The position numbers were made by a program, and so were the translations under genes. DNA of 26,365 nucleotides from CAZLKN01 sp964560135 (lineage in GTDB: Bacteria > Actinomycetota > JAICYB01). This document shows positions 13,399-21,343 of this stretch, piece by piece. Under the pieces are notes generated by a model that did not search any database, was not told the origin of the DNA, and was given only the letters and a program-made list of their open reading frames with translations. Numbering within the stretch: the first letter of the stretch is position 1; the number at the start of each line of letters is the position of its first letter. The stretch lies in contig CAZLKN010000042.1 in the NCBI GenBank assembly GCA_964560135.1, positions 1 to 26,365 on the forward strand, written 5' to 3'.

Positions 13399-15846
13399 GT
13401 GACCGCCGCACGAAGCTCCCGGGAGCCGTTCACCGTGTCGATGCCCACCGAGCTCGCCGTGACCCGGGAAGGCCAGCACCACTGGGTGGAGCGGGACGGC
13501 CACCGCGTGCGGCTGTCGAACCTCGAGAAGGTCTACTGGCCGGCCGAGGGGTACACGAAGGGTGACCTGCTCGCCTACTACCACACGGTCGCCGACCGCA
13601 TGCTTCCGCACCTCGCCGGTCGCCCCCTCACGATGAAACGCATGCCGGAGGGCATCGACGGACCCTACTTCTACGAGAAGAACGCGCCGACCCACACACC
13701 GGACTGGGTCCCCCGCTGCCGTGTCCTGAGCGACGACGCGGACGGCGGGCAGATCGACTTCCTGATGGCCGGGGATGCGGCGTCGCTCCTGTTCGTGGCC
13801 AATCTGGGCTGCATCGAGTTCCACCCCCTGCACTCCCGGTGTCCCACCGTGGACTGGCCGGACTATCTGTTCTTCGATCTCGACCCTTTCCCGCCCGCGA
13901 CCTTCGACGACGTCCTCGCGGTGGCCCATCACGTACACGCGGCGTTGGACGCTCTCGGGCTGCCGTCGCTCCCGAAGACCTCGGGCGCCACCGGGATGCA
14001 GATCTACGTCCCGATCCTCGCCGGTCCCCGCTATGAGCAGGTCCGGGAATTCGTGGGAACCGTTGGACGCGCCATCCGCGATGCCGACCCGTCCCGCGTG
14101 ACGATGGAGTGGGAGATCGCCAAGCGGGCGGGCAAGGTGTTCGTCGACCACAACATGAACCGCCGCGGGGCAAACATCGCCGCCGTGTACTCGGTGCGGC
14201 CCGAACCCGGAGCTCCCGTCTCCACGCCGTTGACCTGGGGCGAGGTGGAGGAGGCGCGGGTCCGTCCGGAGGACTTCACGATCGTCACCATCCACGAGCG
14301 GCTGGCCGAGGTCGGCGACCTCTTCCGGCCGCTGGTCGCAGAACCCGTCGACCTGCGTCCGGCGCTGGAGGCGCTCGGCATGCCCACCGACATCCAGCCT
14401 CCGCCGGAGGAGGCCCGCCGCCGCCTGAGTGCCTATGAAGCGAAGCGCGACTTCAGCGCCACGCCGGAGCCCCCGGCGGTCGGGCACGCGGGAGCCGCGG
14501 GCCAGACGGGCGCGCGCTTCGTGATCCAGAAGCACGCCGCGACCCGGCTGCACTACGACCTGCGGCTCGAGCGCGACGGCGTCCTGTGGTCGTGGGCCGT
14601 TCCCAGGGGCCTGCCCGCGACCCCCGGCGACCGCCGCTTGGCCGTGCGGACCGAGGACCATCCGCTCGATTACGCCACCTTCGAAGGCTGGATCCCCAAG
14701 GGCGAGTACGGTGGGGGCGAGGTACGGATCTTCGACCACGGCACCTACGAGGCTCCCGAGTGGGAGGATGGGAAACTCACCGTCCGCCTTCACGGTGAGC
14801 GGGTCCGCGGCGAGTACCATCTGGTGCGCACGAACCGCGACTGGCTGATCTTCCTGTCGAAGAACTCGGCCCGCGAACAGTTGCCCGAACCCCCTGATTG
14901 GCGTCCCATGCTCGCAGAGGGCGGCCACGAGCCCTTCGATGATCCCGCCTTCAGGTTCGAGCCCAAGATGGACGGCGTCCGCACCCTGGCCTACGTCACA
15001 CCGCAGGCCACTCGCCTCGTGTCACGCTCCGGCCGCGACCAGACGGGCACCTACCCGGAACTCGGGAATCTCGCCGAGTGGATAAACGCCCTCCAGGCCG
15101 TGGTGGACGGTGAGATCGTCGCGCTCGACGACGCCGGCAGACCGTCCTTCGAGCGTCTCCAGCAGCGGGTGAACCTCGCCGGGGCGGAGCAGATCGAGCG
15201 CATCCGCAAACGGCTCCCGGTGCACCTGTTCCTGTTCGACCTGCTGTGGCTGGACGGCCGCGACCTGACGGCCGAACCACTCGAGGAACGCCGCCGCCTG
15301 CTCGACGGCATCGTGACCCAGGCCGGACCGCTCGTGCTCATCAGGCATGTGGACGGCCAAGGGCGCGACTTCTTCGAGGCCTGTCGCGCCCTCGGGCTCG
15401 AGGGGATGGTCGCCAAACGGCTCGGGAGCGTCTACCAACCGGCCCGCAGGACCCGCGACTGGCGGAAGGTGAAGGCCCGGCGGACCCTCGACTGCGTGGT
15501 CATCGGCTGGACCCGGGGGACCGGATCTCGGGCGGCGACCTTCGGGGCACTGCTGGTCGCCGCACACGAGGGCGGGGAGCTGACCTGGCTCGGCAGCGTC
15601 GGCTCCGGCTTCTCCGGGCGGCGGCTCGACGAGGTCCTGCCGCGCCTCGAGGCGTTGGAGGTGGACGAGCCACCGGTATCCGACCCGGCCCTGGCTGCGC
15701 TGAAGGGGGCTCGATGGGTCCGTCCGGAGATCGTCGTCGAGGTCTCCTACCTGGAACGCACAGAAGCAGGCAAGCTCCGGGCGCCGGTGTTCGAAGGGCT
15801 CCGCACCGACAAGGACCCGGCCGACTGCGAGGTCGAGGAACGCTAG
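13399..15846 (+). CDS. ligD: ATP-dependent DNA ligase D, polymerase-phosphoesterase-ligase
   Basis: An 815-residue non-homologous end-joining enzyme. The primase-polymerase domain (about 35-330) has VRLSNLEKVYWP, the metal pair Asp160/Asp162 in FFDLDPF and KTSGATGMQIYVP. The 3'-phosphoesterase domain (about 374-490) has QKHAATRLHYDLRLE (His379 and following) and EDHPLDY. The ligase domain (about 500-815) has the adenylated Lys523 in EPKMDGVR, then DGEIVALDD, GLEGMVAKR and DWRKVKARR. The POL-PE-LIG order is that of mycobacterial LigD. GTG 13399 is favoured by the promoter geometry; ATG 13441 is an alternative still ahead of the POL domain. The partner Ku is not seen complete in the window. The stop shares CTAG with the convergent gene. 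Confidence 0.96.
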   Translation: MTAARSSREPFTVSMPTELAVTREGQHHWVERDGHRVRLSNLEKVYWPAEGYTKGDLLAYYHTVADRMLPHLAGRPLTMKRMPEGIDGPYFYEKNAPTHTPDWVPRCRVLSDDADGGQIDFLMAGDAASLLFVANLGCIEFHPLHSRCPTVDWPDYLFFDLDPFPPATFDDVLAVAHHVHAALDALGLPSLPKTSGATGMQIYVPILAGPRYEQVREFVGTVGRAIRDADPSRVTMEWEIAKRAGKVFVDHNMNRRGANIAAVYSVRPEPGAPVSTPLTWGEVEEARVRPEDFTIVTIHERLAEVGDLFRPLVAEPVDLRPALEALGMPTDIQPPPEEARRRLSAYEAKRDFSATPEPPAVGHAGAAGQTGARFVIQKHAATRLHYDLRLERDGVLWSWAVPRGLPATPGDRRLAVRTEDHPLDYATFEGWIPKGEYGGGEVRIFDHGTYEAPEWEDGKLTVRLHGERVRGEYHLVRTNRDWLIFLSKNSAREQLPEPPDWRPMLAEGGHEPFDDPAFRFEPKMDGVRTLAYVTPQATRLVSRSGRDQTGTYPELGNLAEWINALQAVVDGEIVALDDAGRPSFERLQQRVNLAGAEQIERIRKRLPVHLFLFDLLWLDGRDLTAEPLEERRRLLDGIVTQAGPLVLIRHVDGQGRDFFEACRALGLEGMVAKRLGSVYQPARRTRDWRKVKARRTLDCVVIGWTRGTGSRAATFGALLVAAHEGGELTWLGSVGSGFSGRRLDEVLPRLEALEVDEPPVSDPALAALKGARWVRPEIVVEVSYLERTEAGKLRAPVFEGLRTDKDPADCEVEER

Positions 15847-16433
15847 GAGTCGGCCTCGCCCAACTGCAGGCGCGTGCCTTCCTCGTTGAAGACCTCGATC
15901 GTCAGCGGGTCGGTCTTCCGTACCGCTTCCAGCGCCTTCCGGCCGTCGTCGGCCTCCTCGGCATGGATGACGACCACCGTGTGACCCTCGCGCACCGAAG
16001 ACAGGGTCAGCTCCCAGGCCTCCGTGCCGCGTAGCGACCCGATCCCGCCGACGAACCCCCCGACGGCGCCGCCCGCGATCGCCCCACCCAGCGCGCTGGC
16101 CAGAAGCCCGGCACCCACGACGGGCCCGATGCCGGGGATCGCGAAGGACGCCAAACCGGCCAGAAGCCCCACACCGCCGCCCGCGGCCGTTCCCGCCGCA
16201 GCTCCCACGCCGACCCGCTTGCCGACGTGCTCCACCGTGGCCGAGTCCCGCTCGGAGGTGTCGGCTTCCTCGGCGGACTCCTCCACGCCCGGGCCGAGCA
16301 GGGAGATCATCGAGCCGTCGATCCCCGCCTTCTCGATGTCCCCGATCGCGCCCCGGACGCGATCGAGATCCGGGTAGGCGGCGAGTACGTTGTAGGGTGC
16401 GAATCCGTCCAATTCGTTGTGTTCCTGGCTCAT
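15843..16433 (-). CDS. Glycine-zipper membrane-associated stress-type protein
   Basis: A 196-residue protein. The N-terminal domain (YNVLAAYPDLDRVRGAIGDI, IDGSMISLLGPG) and the C-terminal one (HTVVVIHAEEADDGRKALEAV) look like the two halves of a ferredoxin-like fold found in YflT/low-temperature-induced stress proteins. Between them, about residues 78-145, is a Gly/Ala-rich hydrophobic hairpin with repeated GxxxG (glycine zipper). It probably inserts in or lies on the membrane; the biochemical role is unknown. ATG 16433 follows AAGGGGG; eight further in-frame codons upstream lack support. Its stop overlaps the ligD stop by four bases. Confidence 0.72.
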   Translation of the reverse strand: MSQEHNELDGFAPYNVLAAYPDLDRVRGAIGDIEKAGIDGSMISLLGPGVEESAEEADTSERDSATVEHVGKRVGVGAAAGTAAGGGVGLLAGLASFAIPGIGPVVGAGLLASALGGAIAGGAVGGFVGGIGSLRGTEAWELTLSSVREGHTVVVIHAEEADDGRKALEAVRKTDPLTIEVFNEEGTRLQLGEADS

Positions 16434-16470
16434 CGTCAACCCCCTTGGTGGTCTCAACCCGAATCCTTAC

Positions 16471-16488
16471 CCACCTCGGGTCAGGTGG
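16471..16488 (-). repeat. Inverted repeat between glucokinase and stress-protein genes
   Basis: CCACCT (16471-16476) and AGGTGG (16483-16488) form a six-base-pair stem with a six-base loop, 12 bases past the glucokinase stop. No T-run follows, so it may be a weak terminator or an operator for the downstream gene. Confidence 0.3.
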
Positions 16489-16499
16489 AACCCGGCCGC

Positions 16500-17429
16500 T
16501 CAGGCCTCGAGGGCCAGAAGGGCGGCCCCCACGATGCCCGCCTCCGGCCCGAGCTGGGCCGCCACGACCTCCGGCACCTGACGGTGCCCGGGGGCCTCCA
16601 CCCGCTCGAGCATCGCCTCACGGCTCAGCGGCTCCAGCAGATCCCACTCCCGCACCAGGCCTCCGCCGATCGCGATCCGCTCCGGCTCGAGGATGTTCAC
16701 CAGCGACGCCAGCCCCCAGCCGATCCACCGGCCGAGGTCGTCCACGATGCCCTGCGCGAAAGGATCCCCCTCCCGAGCGGCATCGGTGATCAGCGGCCCG
16801 GTCAAACGATCCGGGTCCCCGCCGGTCCATTCCCGCAGCAACCCGCCCGACACACCCGGGAGACCCTCGCGGGCCGCGCGCATGAGCGCCTGACCCGAGG
16901 CGTACTGCTCCCAGCACCCGCGCCGGCCGCACCCGCACACCGGCCCGTCGGGATCCACCAGCACGTGGCCGATCTCCGCCGCTCCTCCCCGGGCCCCCCG
17001 GTAGGGCCTGCCGTCCACGACGATGCCCCCGCCGACGCCCGTGCCGAGGGTGACGCACAGGAAGTGCCGTGTTCCGCGTCCGGCGCCGAAGCGGTGTTCC
17101 GCCCAGGCCGCGCAGTTGGCGTCGTTGTCCATGAACACCGGGCGCCCGAGGGCCTTGCCCAGCATCTCGACGAGATCGAGGTCCTGGAATCCGGTGTTCG
17201 GCCCGTACAGGTAGCGGCCGGCCTCGTAGTCGATGATCCCCGCCACCCCGATGCCCACGGGCAGGGTGCCCTCGTATCCGTCGACGAGGCGCGCGATCTC
17301 CGAAATGAGACCGTCGACCGGGCCTGCGGCGAACGGCGCCTCCGCCCGCTCCCGGAGCGTACCGTCGCCGTCCACGAGGCCGGCGGCGACCTTCGTCCCG
17401 CCCAGATCGATGCCGATCGCGCTCGACAT
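16500..17429 (-). CDS. glk: ROK-family glucokinase
   Basis: A 309-residue ROK sugar kinase that phosphorylates glucose with ATP in the cytoplasm. Visible motifs are IGIDLGGTK (6-13), the catalytic Asp103 in DNDAN, TLGTGVGGGIV, AEIGH with Glu152 and His155, and the zinc site CGCGRRGCWE (Cys165, Cys167, Cys172). The length is normal. The start is ATG 17429, overlapping the previous stop as TGATG; GTG 17432 would add one codon. The overlap shows translational coupling to the small CxxC protein. The order ArsA ATPase, small protein, ROK kinase is one I know from actinobacteria such as Streptomyces. Confidence 0.93.
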   Translation of the reverse strand: MSSAIGIDLGGTKVAAGLVDGDGTLRERAEAPFAAGPVDGLISEIARLVDGYEGTLPVGIGVAGIIDYEAGRYLYGPNTGFQDLDLVEMLGKALGRPVFMDNDANCAAWAEHRFGAGRGTRHFLCVTLGTGVGGGIVVDGRPYRGARGGAAEIGHVLVDPDGPVCGCGRRGCWEQYASGQALMRAAREGLPGVSGGLLREWTGGDPDRLTGPLITDAAREGDPFAQGIVDDLGRWIGWGLASLVNILEPERIAIGGGLVREWDLLEPLSREAMLERVEAPGHRQVPEVVAAQLGPEAGIVGAALLALEA

Positions 17430-17707
17430 CACGACCGGCGGCGGATGGGGATGCTCTCGATCGGCGCCTGCCGCTCCGCAGCGCCCTTGCGCTCCTCGAT
17501 CACCGTCAAGAACTCCGCCAGCCCGTCGATGACGCCCCGCATGGCGAGGAGCAGCTCACGGCCGGCGCGCGTCAGGTGCTCGGTGGTCTCCGGCGCCGAC
17601 TTCTGCAGGGCCATCGAGATCGTGCCGATCGGGCACGCGTAGCACTCGGGCGCGTAGGTGCGCTCGGACTCGCCGTCATTCTTCCCGCTAGGACGCTGCG
17701 TCACCAC
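17429..17707 (-). CDS. Small CxxC protein between ArsA ATPase and glucokinase
   Basis: A 92-residue protein with CYACPIG (Cys22, Cys25) followed by two helices (APETTEHLTRAGRELLLAMRG, IDGLAEFLTVIEE) and a basic end. Actinobacterial genomes carry similar small proteins with CPxC or CxxCP next to ArsA ATPases (DUF5304-like neighbourhood); I know no function. A single CxxC pair could bind metal as a dimer. The start is GTG 17707 or GTG 17704, after GGGAGG. It overlaps the ATPase by 20 bases and glucokinase by one. Confidence 0.78.
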   Translation of the reverse strand: MVTQRPSGKNDGESERTYAPECYACPIGTISMALQKSAPETTEHLTRAGRELLLAMRGVIDGLAEFLTVIEERKGAAERQAPIESIPIRRRS

Positions 17708-18869
17708 GATTCCTCCCGAATCTGACCTTCAGCACCGGACCGTCGAAGCTCGCATCGAGTACCTGCCGTCGTTGCAGCGACTGCGGAAGCAGGATCGACC
17801 GCCGGTAGGACCCGACGGTCACGATCAACTCCTCGTCGCGCCTGGCGAGGTCGAGGCGGCCCTCGGCGAATGGCAGCCTGAGCGACAACACATACTTGTC
17901 ACCGGACCGTCGCACCCGCATCGGCTCGTCGGCGTGCAGCACGTCCGCCGGGCCGAGGTCGCCGTACACCTCGGCCCCCAGCTCCCGGAGCAGCGCCGGG
18001 CCGACCATCTCCTCGTCGTACAGACGGGCCGTCAGGACCGGCACGGGGGAGAAGGACTCCCGGATGGTGTCCAGATGCTCGGACTGGATCTTCTTCCACT
18101 TCGTGAAGTAGGGATCCTCGACCGAGTCGGGGATGAGACGGTTGGCCACCACGGCGTCCACCCGGTACCCGAACAGCGCGAGGTAGGTGAACATCCGGCG
18201 GGCCTCGGCGATCACCATCTTCTCGGGGTTGACCACCAGCCGGATCGATGACCGGTCGGGATCGGTGAGGATCTCTCCCACCTCACCGAGGCTCATGTGC
18301 AGACGCTCGATCGCCTGGAAGAAGCGGTCCTGGGCCACGGGCATGGAGCTGACACGCTCCAGCACCGGGCGCACCGCTTTGACCATCCGACGTTCCATCG
18401 GGAAGACACGCTGCATGTACCAGCGACTGATCTCGGGCAGCGACAGCAGCCGGAGCGTCTCCGCCGTCGGGGCGCAGTCGACCACGACGCAGTCGTACTC
18501 GTCGCCCGCGGCGATCTGCCGCAGGTCGGTGAGGCTGAAGACCTCCTCGATCCCCGGCAGCACCATGACCTCCTCCGCCGCGACGGGGTCGGCACCCGCC
18601 CAGGCGAGGAACTTCGTGACGAACTCCTGGATGTCGTGCCAGTGGTGCTCGAGCCGCTCCTGCGCGTCGATCTGGAGACAGTGGAGATTCGGTGCGATCT
18701 CGGTCGGCTCCCGGCCGACCTCCGCCTCGAAGGCGTCCGCGAGGCTGTGCGCGGGATCCGTGGACATCACGAGCGTGCGCGCACCCTGGTCGGCGATCCC
18801 GAGGGCGGTGGCGGCGGCGACCGACGTCTTCCCGACCCCGCCCTTCCCGGTGAAGACGATGATGCGCAT
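17688..18869 (-). CDS. ArsA/Get3-family ATPase with C-terminal alpha-crystallin-like domain
   Basis: A 393-residue SIMIBI ATPase. It has the deviant Walker A GKGGVGKT (8-15), STDPAHSLADAF (switch I), VVVDCAPTAETLRLL (switch II), VVNPEKMVIAEA and ANRLIPDS. Residues from about 320 form an HSP20/alpha-crystallin-like domain (YVLSLRLPFAEGRLDLARRDEELIV). That makes it like the Get3d type rather than an arsenite pump: there is one ATPase domain and no arsenite-binding Cys triad. A chaperone role for hydrophobic or membrane proteins is inferred. ATG 18869 has a weak AAGG site. It is the first gene of the operon ending with glucokinase. Confidence 0.9.
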   Translation of the reverse strand: MRIIVFTGKGGVGKTSVAAATALGIADQGARTLVMSTDPAHSLADAFEAEVGREPTEIAPNLHCLQIDAQERLEHHWHDIQEFVTKFLAWAGADPVAAEEVMVLPGIEEVFSLTDLRQIAAGDEYDCVVVDCAPTAETLRLLSLPEISRWYMQRVFPMERRMVKAVRPVLERVSSMPVAQDRFFQAIERLHMSLGEVGEILTDPDRSSIRLVVNPEKMVIAEARRMFTYLALFGYRVDAVVANRLIPDSVEDPYFTKWKKIQSEHLDTIRESFSPVPVLTARLYDEEMVGPALLRELGAEVYGDLGPADVLHADEPMRVRRSGDKYVLSLRLPFAEGRLDLARRDEELIVTVGSYRRSILLPQSLQRRQVLDASFDGPVLKVRFGRNRGDAAS

Positions 18870-18907
18870 CGACGGAGGGCCTTTCGATCAGCGGAACGTG
18901 GTGTCCA

Positions 18908-18913
18908 AGTATA
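18908..18913 (-). promoter_or_regulatory. -10 box TATACT of the ArsA operon
   Basis: On the minus strand the sequence reads TATACT, a near-perfect -10, 38 bases before the ATPase start at 18869. The -35 region (GTCGGA, 18-base spacer) is poor, leaving room for an activator. The divergent MerR-type gene lies just beyond. Confidence 0.45.
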
Positions 18914-18948
18914 GGGGCGCAGGGGGAAGGGTCCGACGGAGTCGATGC

Positions 18949-18954
18949 TACACT
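18949..18954 (+). promoter_or_regulatory. -10-like box TACACT of the MerR-type gene
   Basis: TACACT lies 47 bases before the ATG at 19002. It is 35 bases from the opposite-strand TATACT, so the two divergent promoters overlap in their upstream regions and one regulator could control both. Confidence 0.4.
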
Positions 18955-19001
18955 TCCGGTGTCCCAGCTCACCGGCGGGGACGGACCCTGGGGAAGCCTC
19001 C

Positions 19002-19724
19002 ATGAGCATGCGCATCGACGACCTGGCCCAGCGCGCCGGCGTACCGAGCCGGACCATCCGGTACTACACGCAGCAGGGGCTCCTGCCGCCCCCAGAGCTT
19101 CGCGGCCGCGTCGGATACTACAGCGACACCCACCTCGAGCGCCTGCGCCTGATCAAGGAGCTCCAGGAGAAGCGCTTCCTTCCGCTGAACGTGATCAGGA
19201 ACGTGATCCGCAAGTTCGAGGCGGGGGCCGACCTCGACGCGATGCTCGCCCCCCTGGACATGGTCTTCGCGCCCCGTTGGAGCTCTGAGCACAGCCCGGA
19301 GCTCACGCGCGAACAGCTCGCCGACCAGGCCGGAGTATCTCAGGATGTGGTCGAGGAGGCCGAGGCGATGGGCTTCCTGTTCCCGGTCCGCCGCGGACGC
19401 GAACGCCGGTATACCGTGGACGACGTCCACATGCTCGAGGTCGCCGACGAGTGGCTCGCCCTCGGACTCCCCCGCGACCTCGGGCGGCTGTACCGCGACA
19501 GCCTGGAGCAGATCTCCCGCCGTCAGGTGGAGGCCTTCAACGCGTGTGTCGTGGCCCCACTGGCGAGCCGCGACCTGGCCCCCGACGAGCTCCGCGAGCA
19601 GCTCGTGGACGGCTACAAGGCCATGTCGCGCACCTTCAACCGGCTCGTGGGCCTGCTCCACCGCAAGCTCCTCCAGCAGGCGGTGGAATCCTACGCGGCC
19701 ACCGAGGAGCCACCCGGGCCTTAG
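19002..19724 (+). CDS. MerR-family regulator with two helix-turn-helix-like domains
   Basis: A 240-residue cytoplasmic DNA-binding protein. Residues 4-70 are a standard MerR winged helix (MRIDDLAQRAGVPSRTIRYYTQQGLLPP, GYYSDTHLERLRLI). Residues 101-155 repeat the pattern in weaker form: LTREQLADQAGVSQDVVEEAEAMGFL, then RYTVDDVHMLEVADEW. The C-terminal 85 residues are helical with no recognisable ligand motif and no metal-binding Cys. ATG 19002 follows GGGGAAG; ATG 19008 is possible. It is divergent from the ArsA operon and likely regulates it and itself (inference). Its stop overlaps the convergent SRPBCC gene by four bases. Confidence 0.85.
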   Translation: MSMRIDDLAQRAGVPSRTIRYYTQQGLLPPPELRGRVGYYSDTHLERLRLIKELQEKRFLPLNVIRNVIRKFEAGADLDAMLAPLDMVFAPRWSSEHSPELTREQLADQAGVSQDVVEEAEAMGFLFPVRRGRERRYTVDDVHMLEVADEWLALGLPRDLGRLYRDSLEQISRRQVEAFNACVVAPLASRDLAPDELREQLVDGYKAMSRTFNRLVGLLHRKLLQQAVESYAATEEPPGP

Positions 19725-20155
19725 CCTTCGACGCGTCGCTTGAGCTCCTGGAGCGCCACCCGTGTGATCTCCCGTGCGGCCCTGGCCTTGACGAAACCCG
19801 GCAACGGGATCTTGCCCGGGTCGATCGCCAGGTCGTAGGTGACCTTCGTCCCCCGGTCACCCGCGGGCTGGAACCGGTAGGACCCGTGGACGTCGCGCAT
19901 GTCGCCCTCCACGTACTCCCAGGCGATGCCGTCGGACGGGTAGTGGTAGCGCAGCACGTAGCGCATCTTGGGCAGGGGGCCGGGCGTGACCTCGAACTCG
20001 ACGGTGAGGGGACGCCCCTCCTCATCGCGTTCGCGCACCTGAGCCTGCTTCACCGCCCGCGCCCACTCCGGATAGGACTCGAAGTCGAGCAGCACCTCGA
20101 GGATGCGCTCCGGCTCCGCCGAGATCGTGGTGTCCGATGCGACCGTCTCCGTCAT
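19721..20155 (-). CDS. SRPBCC-family (polyketide cyclase/START-like) protein
   Basis: A 144-residue helix-grip protein. The opening TTISAEPERILEVLLDFESYPEWARAVKQ is the usual SRPBCC start with its W after the P, followed by seven strands and a long C-terminal helix (REITRVALQELKRRVEG). Such proteins hold hydrophobic ligands; the ligand is unknown. ATG 20155 overlaps the phosphoesterase stop as ATGA, so the two are translationally coupled. The same pair beside an ArsA ATPase is familiar from actinobacteria. Confidence 0.86.
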   Translation of the reverse strand: MTETVASDTTISAEPERILEVLLDFESYPEWARAVKQAQVRERDEEGRPLTVEFEVTPGPLPKMRYVLRYHYPSDGIAWEYVEGDMRDVHGSYRFQPAGDRGTKVTYDLAIDPGKIPLPGFVKARAAREITRVALQELKRRVEG

Positions 20156-20925
20156 GTCTCCCTCACCGGGTGCTCGACCGAGGTTCCCGTCGAACGGTAA
20201 TGATGCCCCACATTGACCAGTACGGACGAACCGAGCCGGATGCTCGCCACCTTCGGCTGGTGCACATGACCGAAGTACACGTGGCCCGGCTCATGCTCCT
20301 CGATGTACTCGAGGAGGGCCGTGCTGCCGGGCTCGTTCAACCGGGCAACCACGTCATAGGTCAGATCCTCGACCGCCGGTGGGATGTGCGAGCAGAGGAC
20401 GTCCACGTCACCGAGCGACCGGACCTTGCGCTCGTAGTCCTCGGGCGCGACCTCGCCGGGGATCCCGACCTTCGGCAACCCACCCCCCACGAACCCGAAC
20501 CGGATTCCGTCCAGATCGACGACCTCCGCGTCACAGAACCTGGGGCCGTCGGGCAGGTAGCGCCGGATCAGGTCGGGGACGTCGACGTTGCCGTAGGTGA
20601 GCAGCACGTTGGACGGCACCTCCGCGCAGAAGGCGCGGTGGGCGGCGTCGATCCGCTGGAGGAGCAACGCATGCATCTCCTCCTCCCGACCGGCCGCGGC
20701 TTCCTGCAGGACACGTCGGGACCCGGCGGCGTCTCCTCCGGCCCGCAGCCCGATCCACCGCTGGACGGCATCGGCGCCGTACACCTCCGACAGCACACCC
20801 GAGCCATCTTCGTAGTCGATGATGTTGATCAGGTCGCCGAGGACCAGCAGGACGTCGCACTCCGCCGCCTCCCGGACGACGGAGCCGAGATCCCCGTGGA
20901 CGTCGGCCATGGCCCTGATCCGCAC
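20152..20925 (-). CDS. Calcineurin-like metallophosphoesterase (GNVD variant)
   Basis: A 257-residue phosphoesterase with MADVHGD, VLGDLI, TYGNVD, LCSHIP and FGHVHQP in order. In the third block the usual GNHD is GNVD, so the catalytic His of many family members is Val here, a variant also common in YfcE/MJ0936-like enzymes that act on different substrates. The central region has an inserted helical part with an Arg/Glu-rich stretch (EEEMHALLLQRIDAAHR). It starts at GTG 20925 (ATG 20910 is internal) with no ribosome site. It is coupled to the SRPBCC gene by ATGA. Substrate unknown. Confidence 0.87.
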   Translation of the reverse strand: MRIRAMADVHGDLGSVVREAAECDVLLVLGDLINIIDYEDGSGVLSEVYGADAVQRWIGLRAGGDAAGSRRVLQEAAAGREEEMHALLLQRIDAAHRAFCAEVPSNVLLTYGNVDVPDLIRRYLPDGPRFCDAEVVDLDGIRFGFVGGGLPKVGIPGEVAPEDYERKVRSLGDVDVLCSHIPPAVEDLTYDVVARLNEPGSTALLEYIEEHEPGHVYFGHVHQPKVASIRLGSSVLVNVGHHYRSTGTSVEHPVRET

Positions 20926-20931
20926 GTCGGG

Positions 20932-20937
20932 ATGCTA
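20932..20937 (-). promoter_or_regulatory. -10 box TAGCAT for a leaderless phosphoesterase mRNA
   Basis: On the minus strand TAGCAT (TANNNT) ends six bases before the GTG at 20925, the same spacing as at ligD, and no Shine-Dalgarno sequence is present. Transcription would start at the first codon. Confidence 0.45.
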
Positions 20938-20974
20938 CCAAGGCGGGCCACAGCCGAACCGGCACGCTACGGTG

Positions 20975-21229
20975 TCAGTGGTTCCGGAGGGCGCTGATGA
21001 GTTCCTTCTTCGACATGTTGGACCGGCCCTCGATCCCGACCTGCTTCGCCTTGTCGTAGAGGTCGTCCCTGGTCCATTCCTCGTACTTCTCCGAGGATCC
21101 GCCCCGCTTGCCCGCCTGCTTGCGCGGCGTATTGGCTATGCGGGCGGCCTTTTCCTTGGACATGCCCTCCTCGCGAAGACTCTCGTACTGCTCGTCGTCC
21201 TTGACGCTCGATCCGTGGTTCTTGGCCAT
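20975..21229 (-). CDS. Small basic protein with Rho-N/SAP-like C-terminus (DUF7218-like)
   Basis: An 84-residue protein. The N-terminal half is KDDEQYESLREEGMSKEKAARIAN followed by a Lys/Arg/Gly-rich linker. The C-terminal half, WTRDDLYDKAKQVGIEGRSNMSKKELISALRNH, is the helix-extended-helix seen in Rho N-terminal and SAP domains, which bind nucleic acid. This matches an actinobacterial small-protein family I know as DUF7218-like. A role at DNA is likely but unproven. ATG 21229 follows a perfect GGAGGTGAT. It is divergent from topoisomerase IB across 114 bases, where I see no clear -10. Confidence 0.82.
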   Translation of the reverse strand: MAKNHGSSVKDDEQYESLREEGMSKEKAARIANTPRKQAGKRGGSSEKYEEWTRDDLYDKAKQVGIEGRSNMSKKELISALRNH

Positions 21230-21343
21230 GTCGATCACCTCCGTTCCTGCCATTGCCCGTCGCTCAAGGAGTGAAACCCGACATCCGGGCGTTCCGGCCG
21301 CCCATAGCCGGGTAAGCACGCGCTCTGAAGAAGGGATGGCGGG

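Noticed and set aside
12994..14928. 644-codon minus-strand frame over ligD
   Set aside because: Only its last 106 codons have a ribosome site and protein-like composition. The rest is antisense to well-conserved ligD and is a high-GC shadow.
17688..18869. Arsenite efflux ATPase
   Set aside because: One ATPase domain, no arsenite-binding cysteines, no ArsB/ArsD neighbours, and an alpha-crystallin-like C-terminus.
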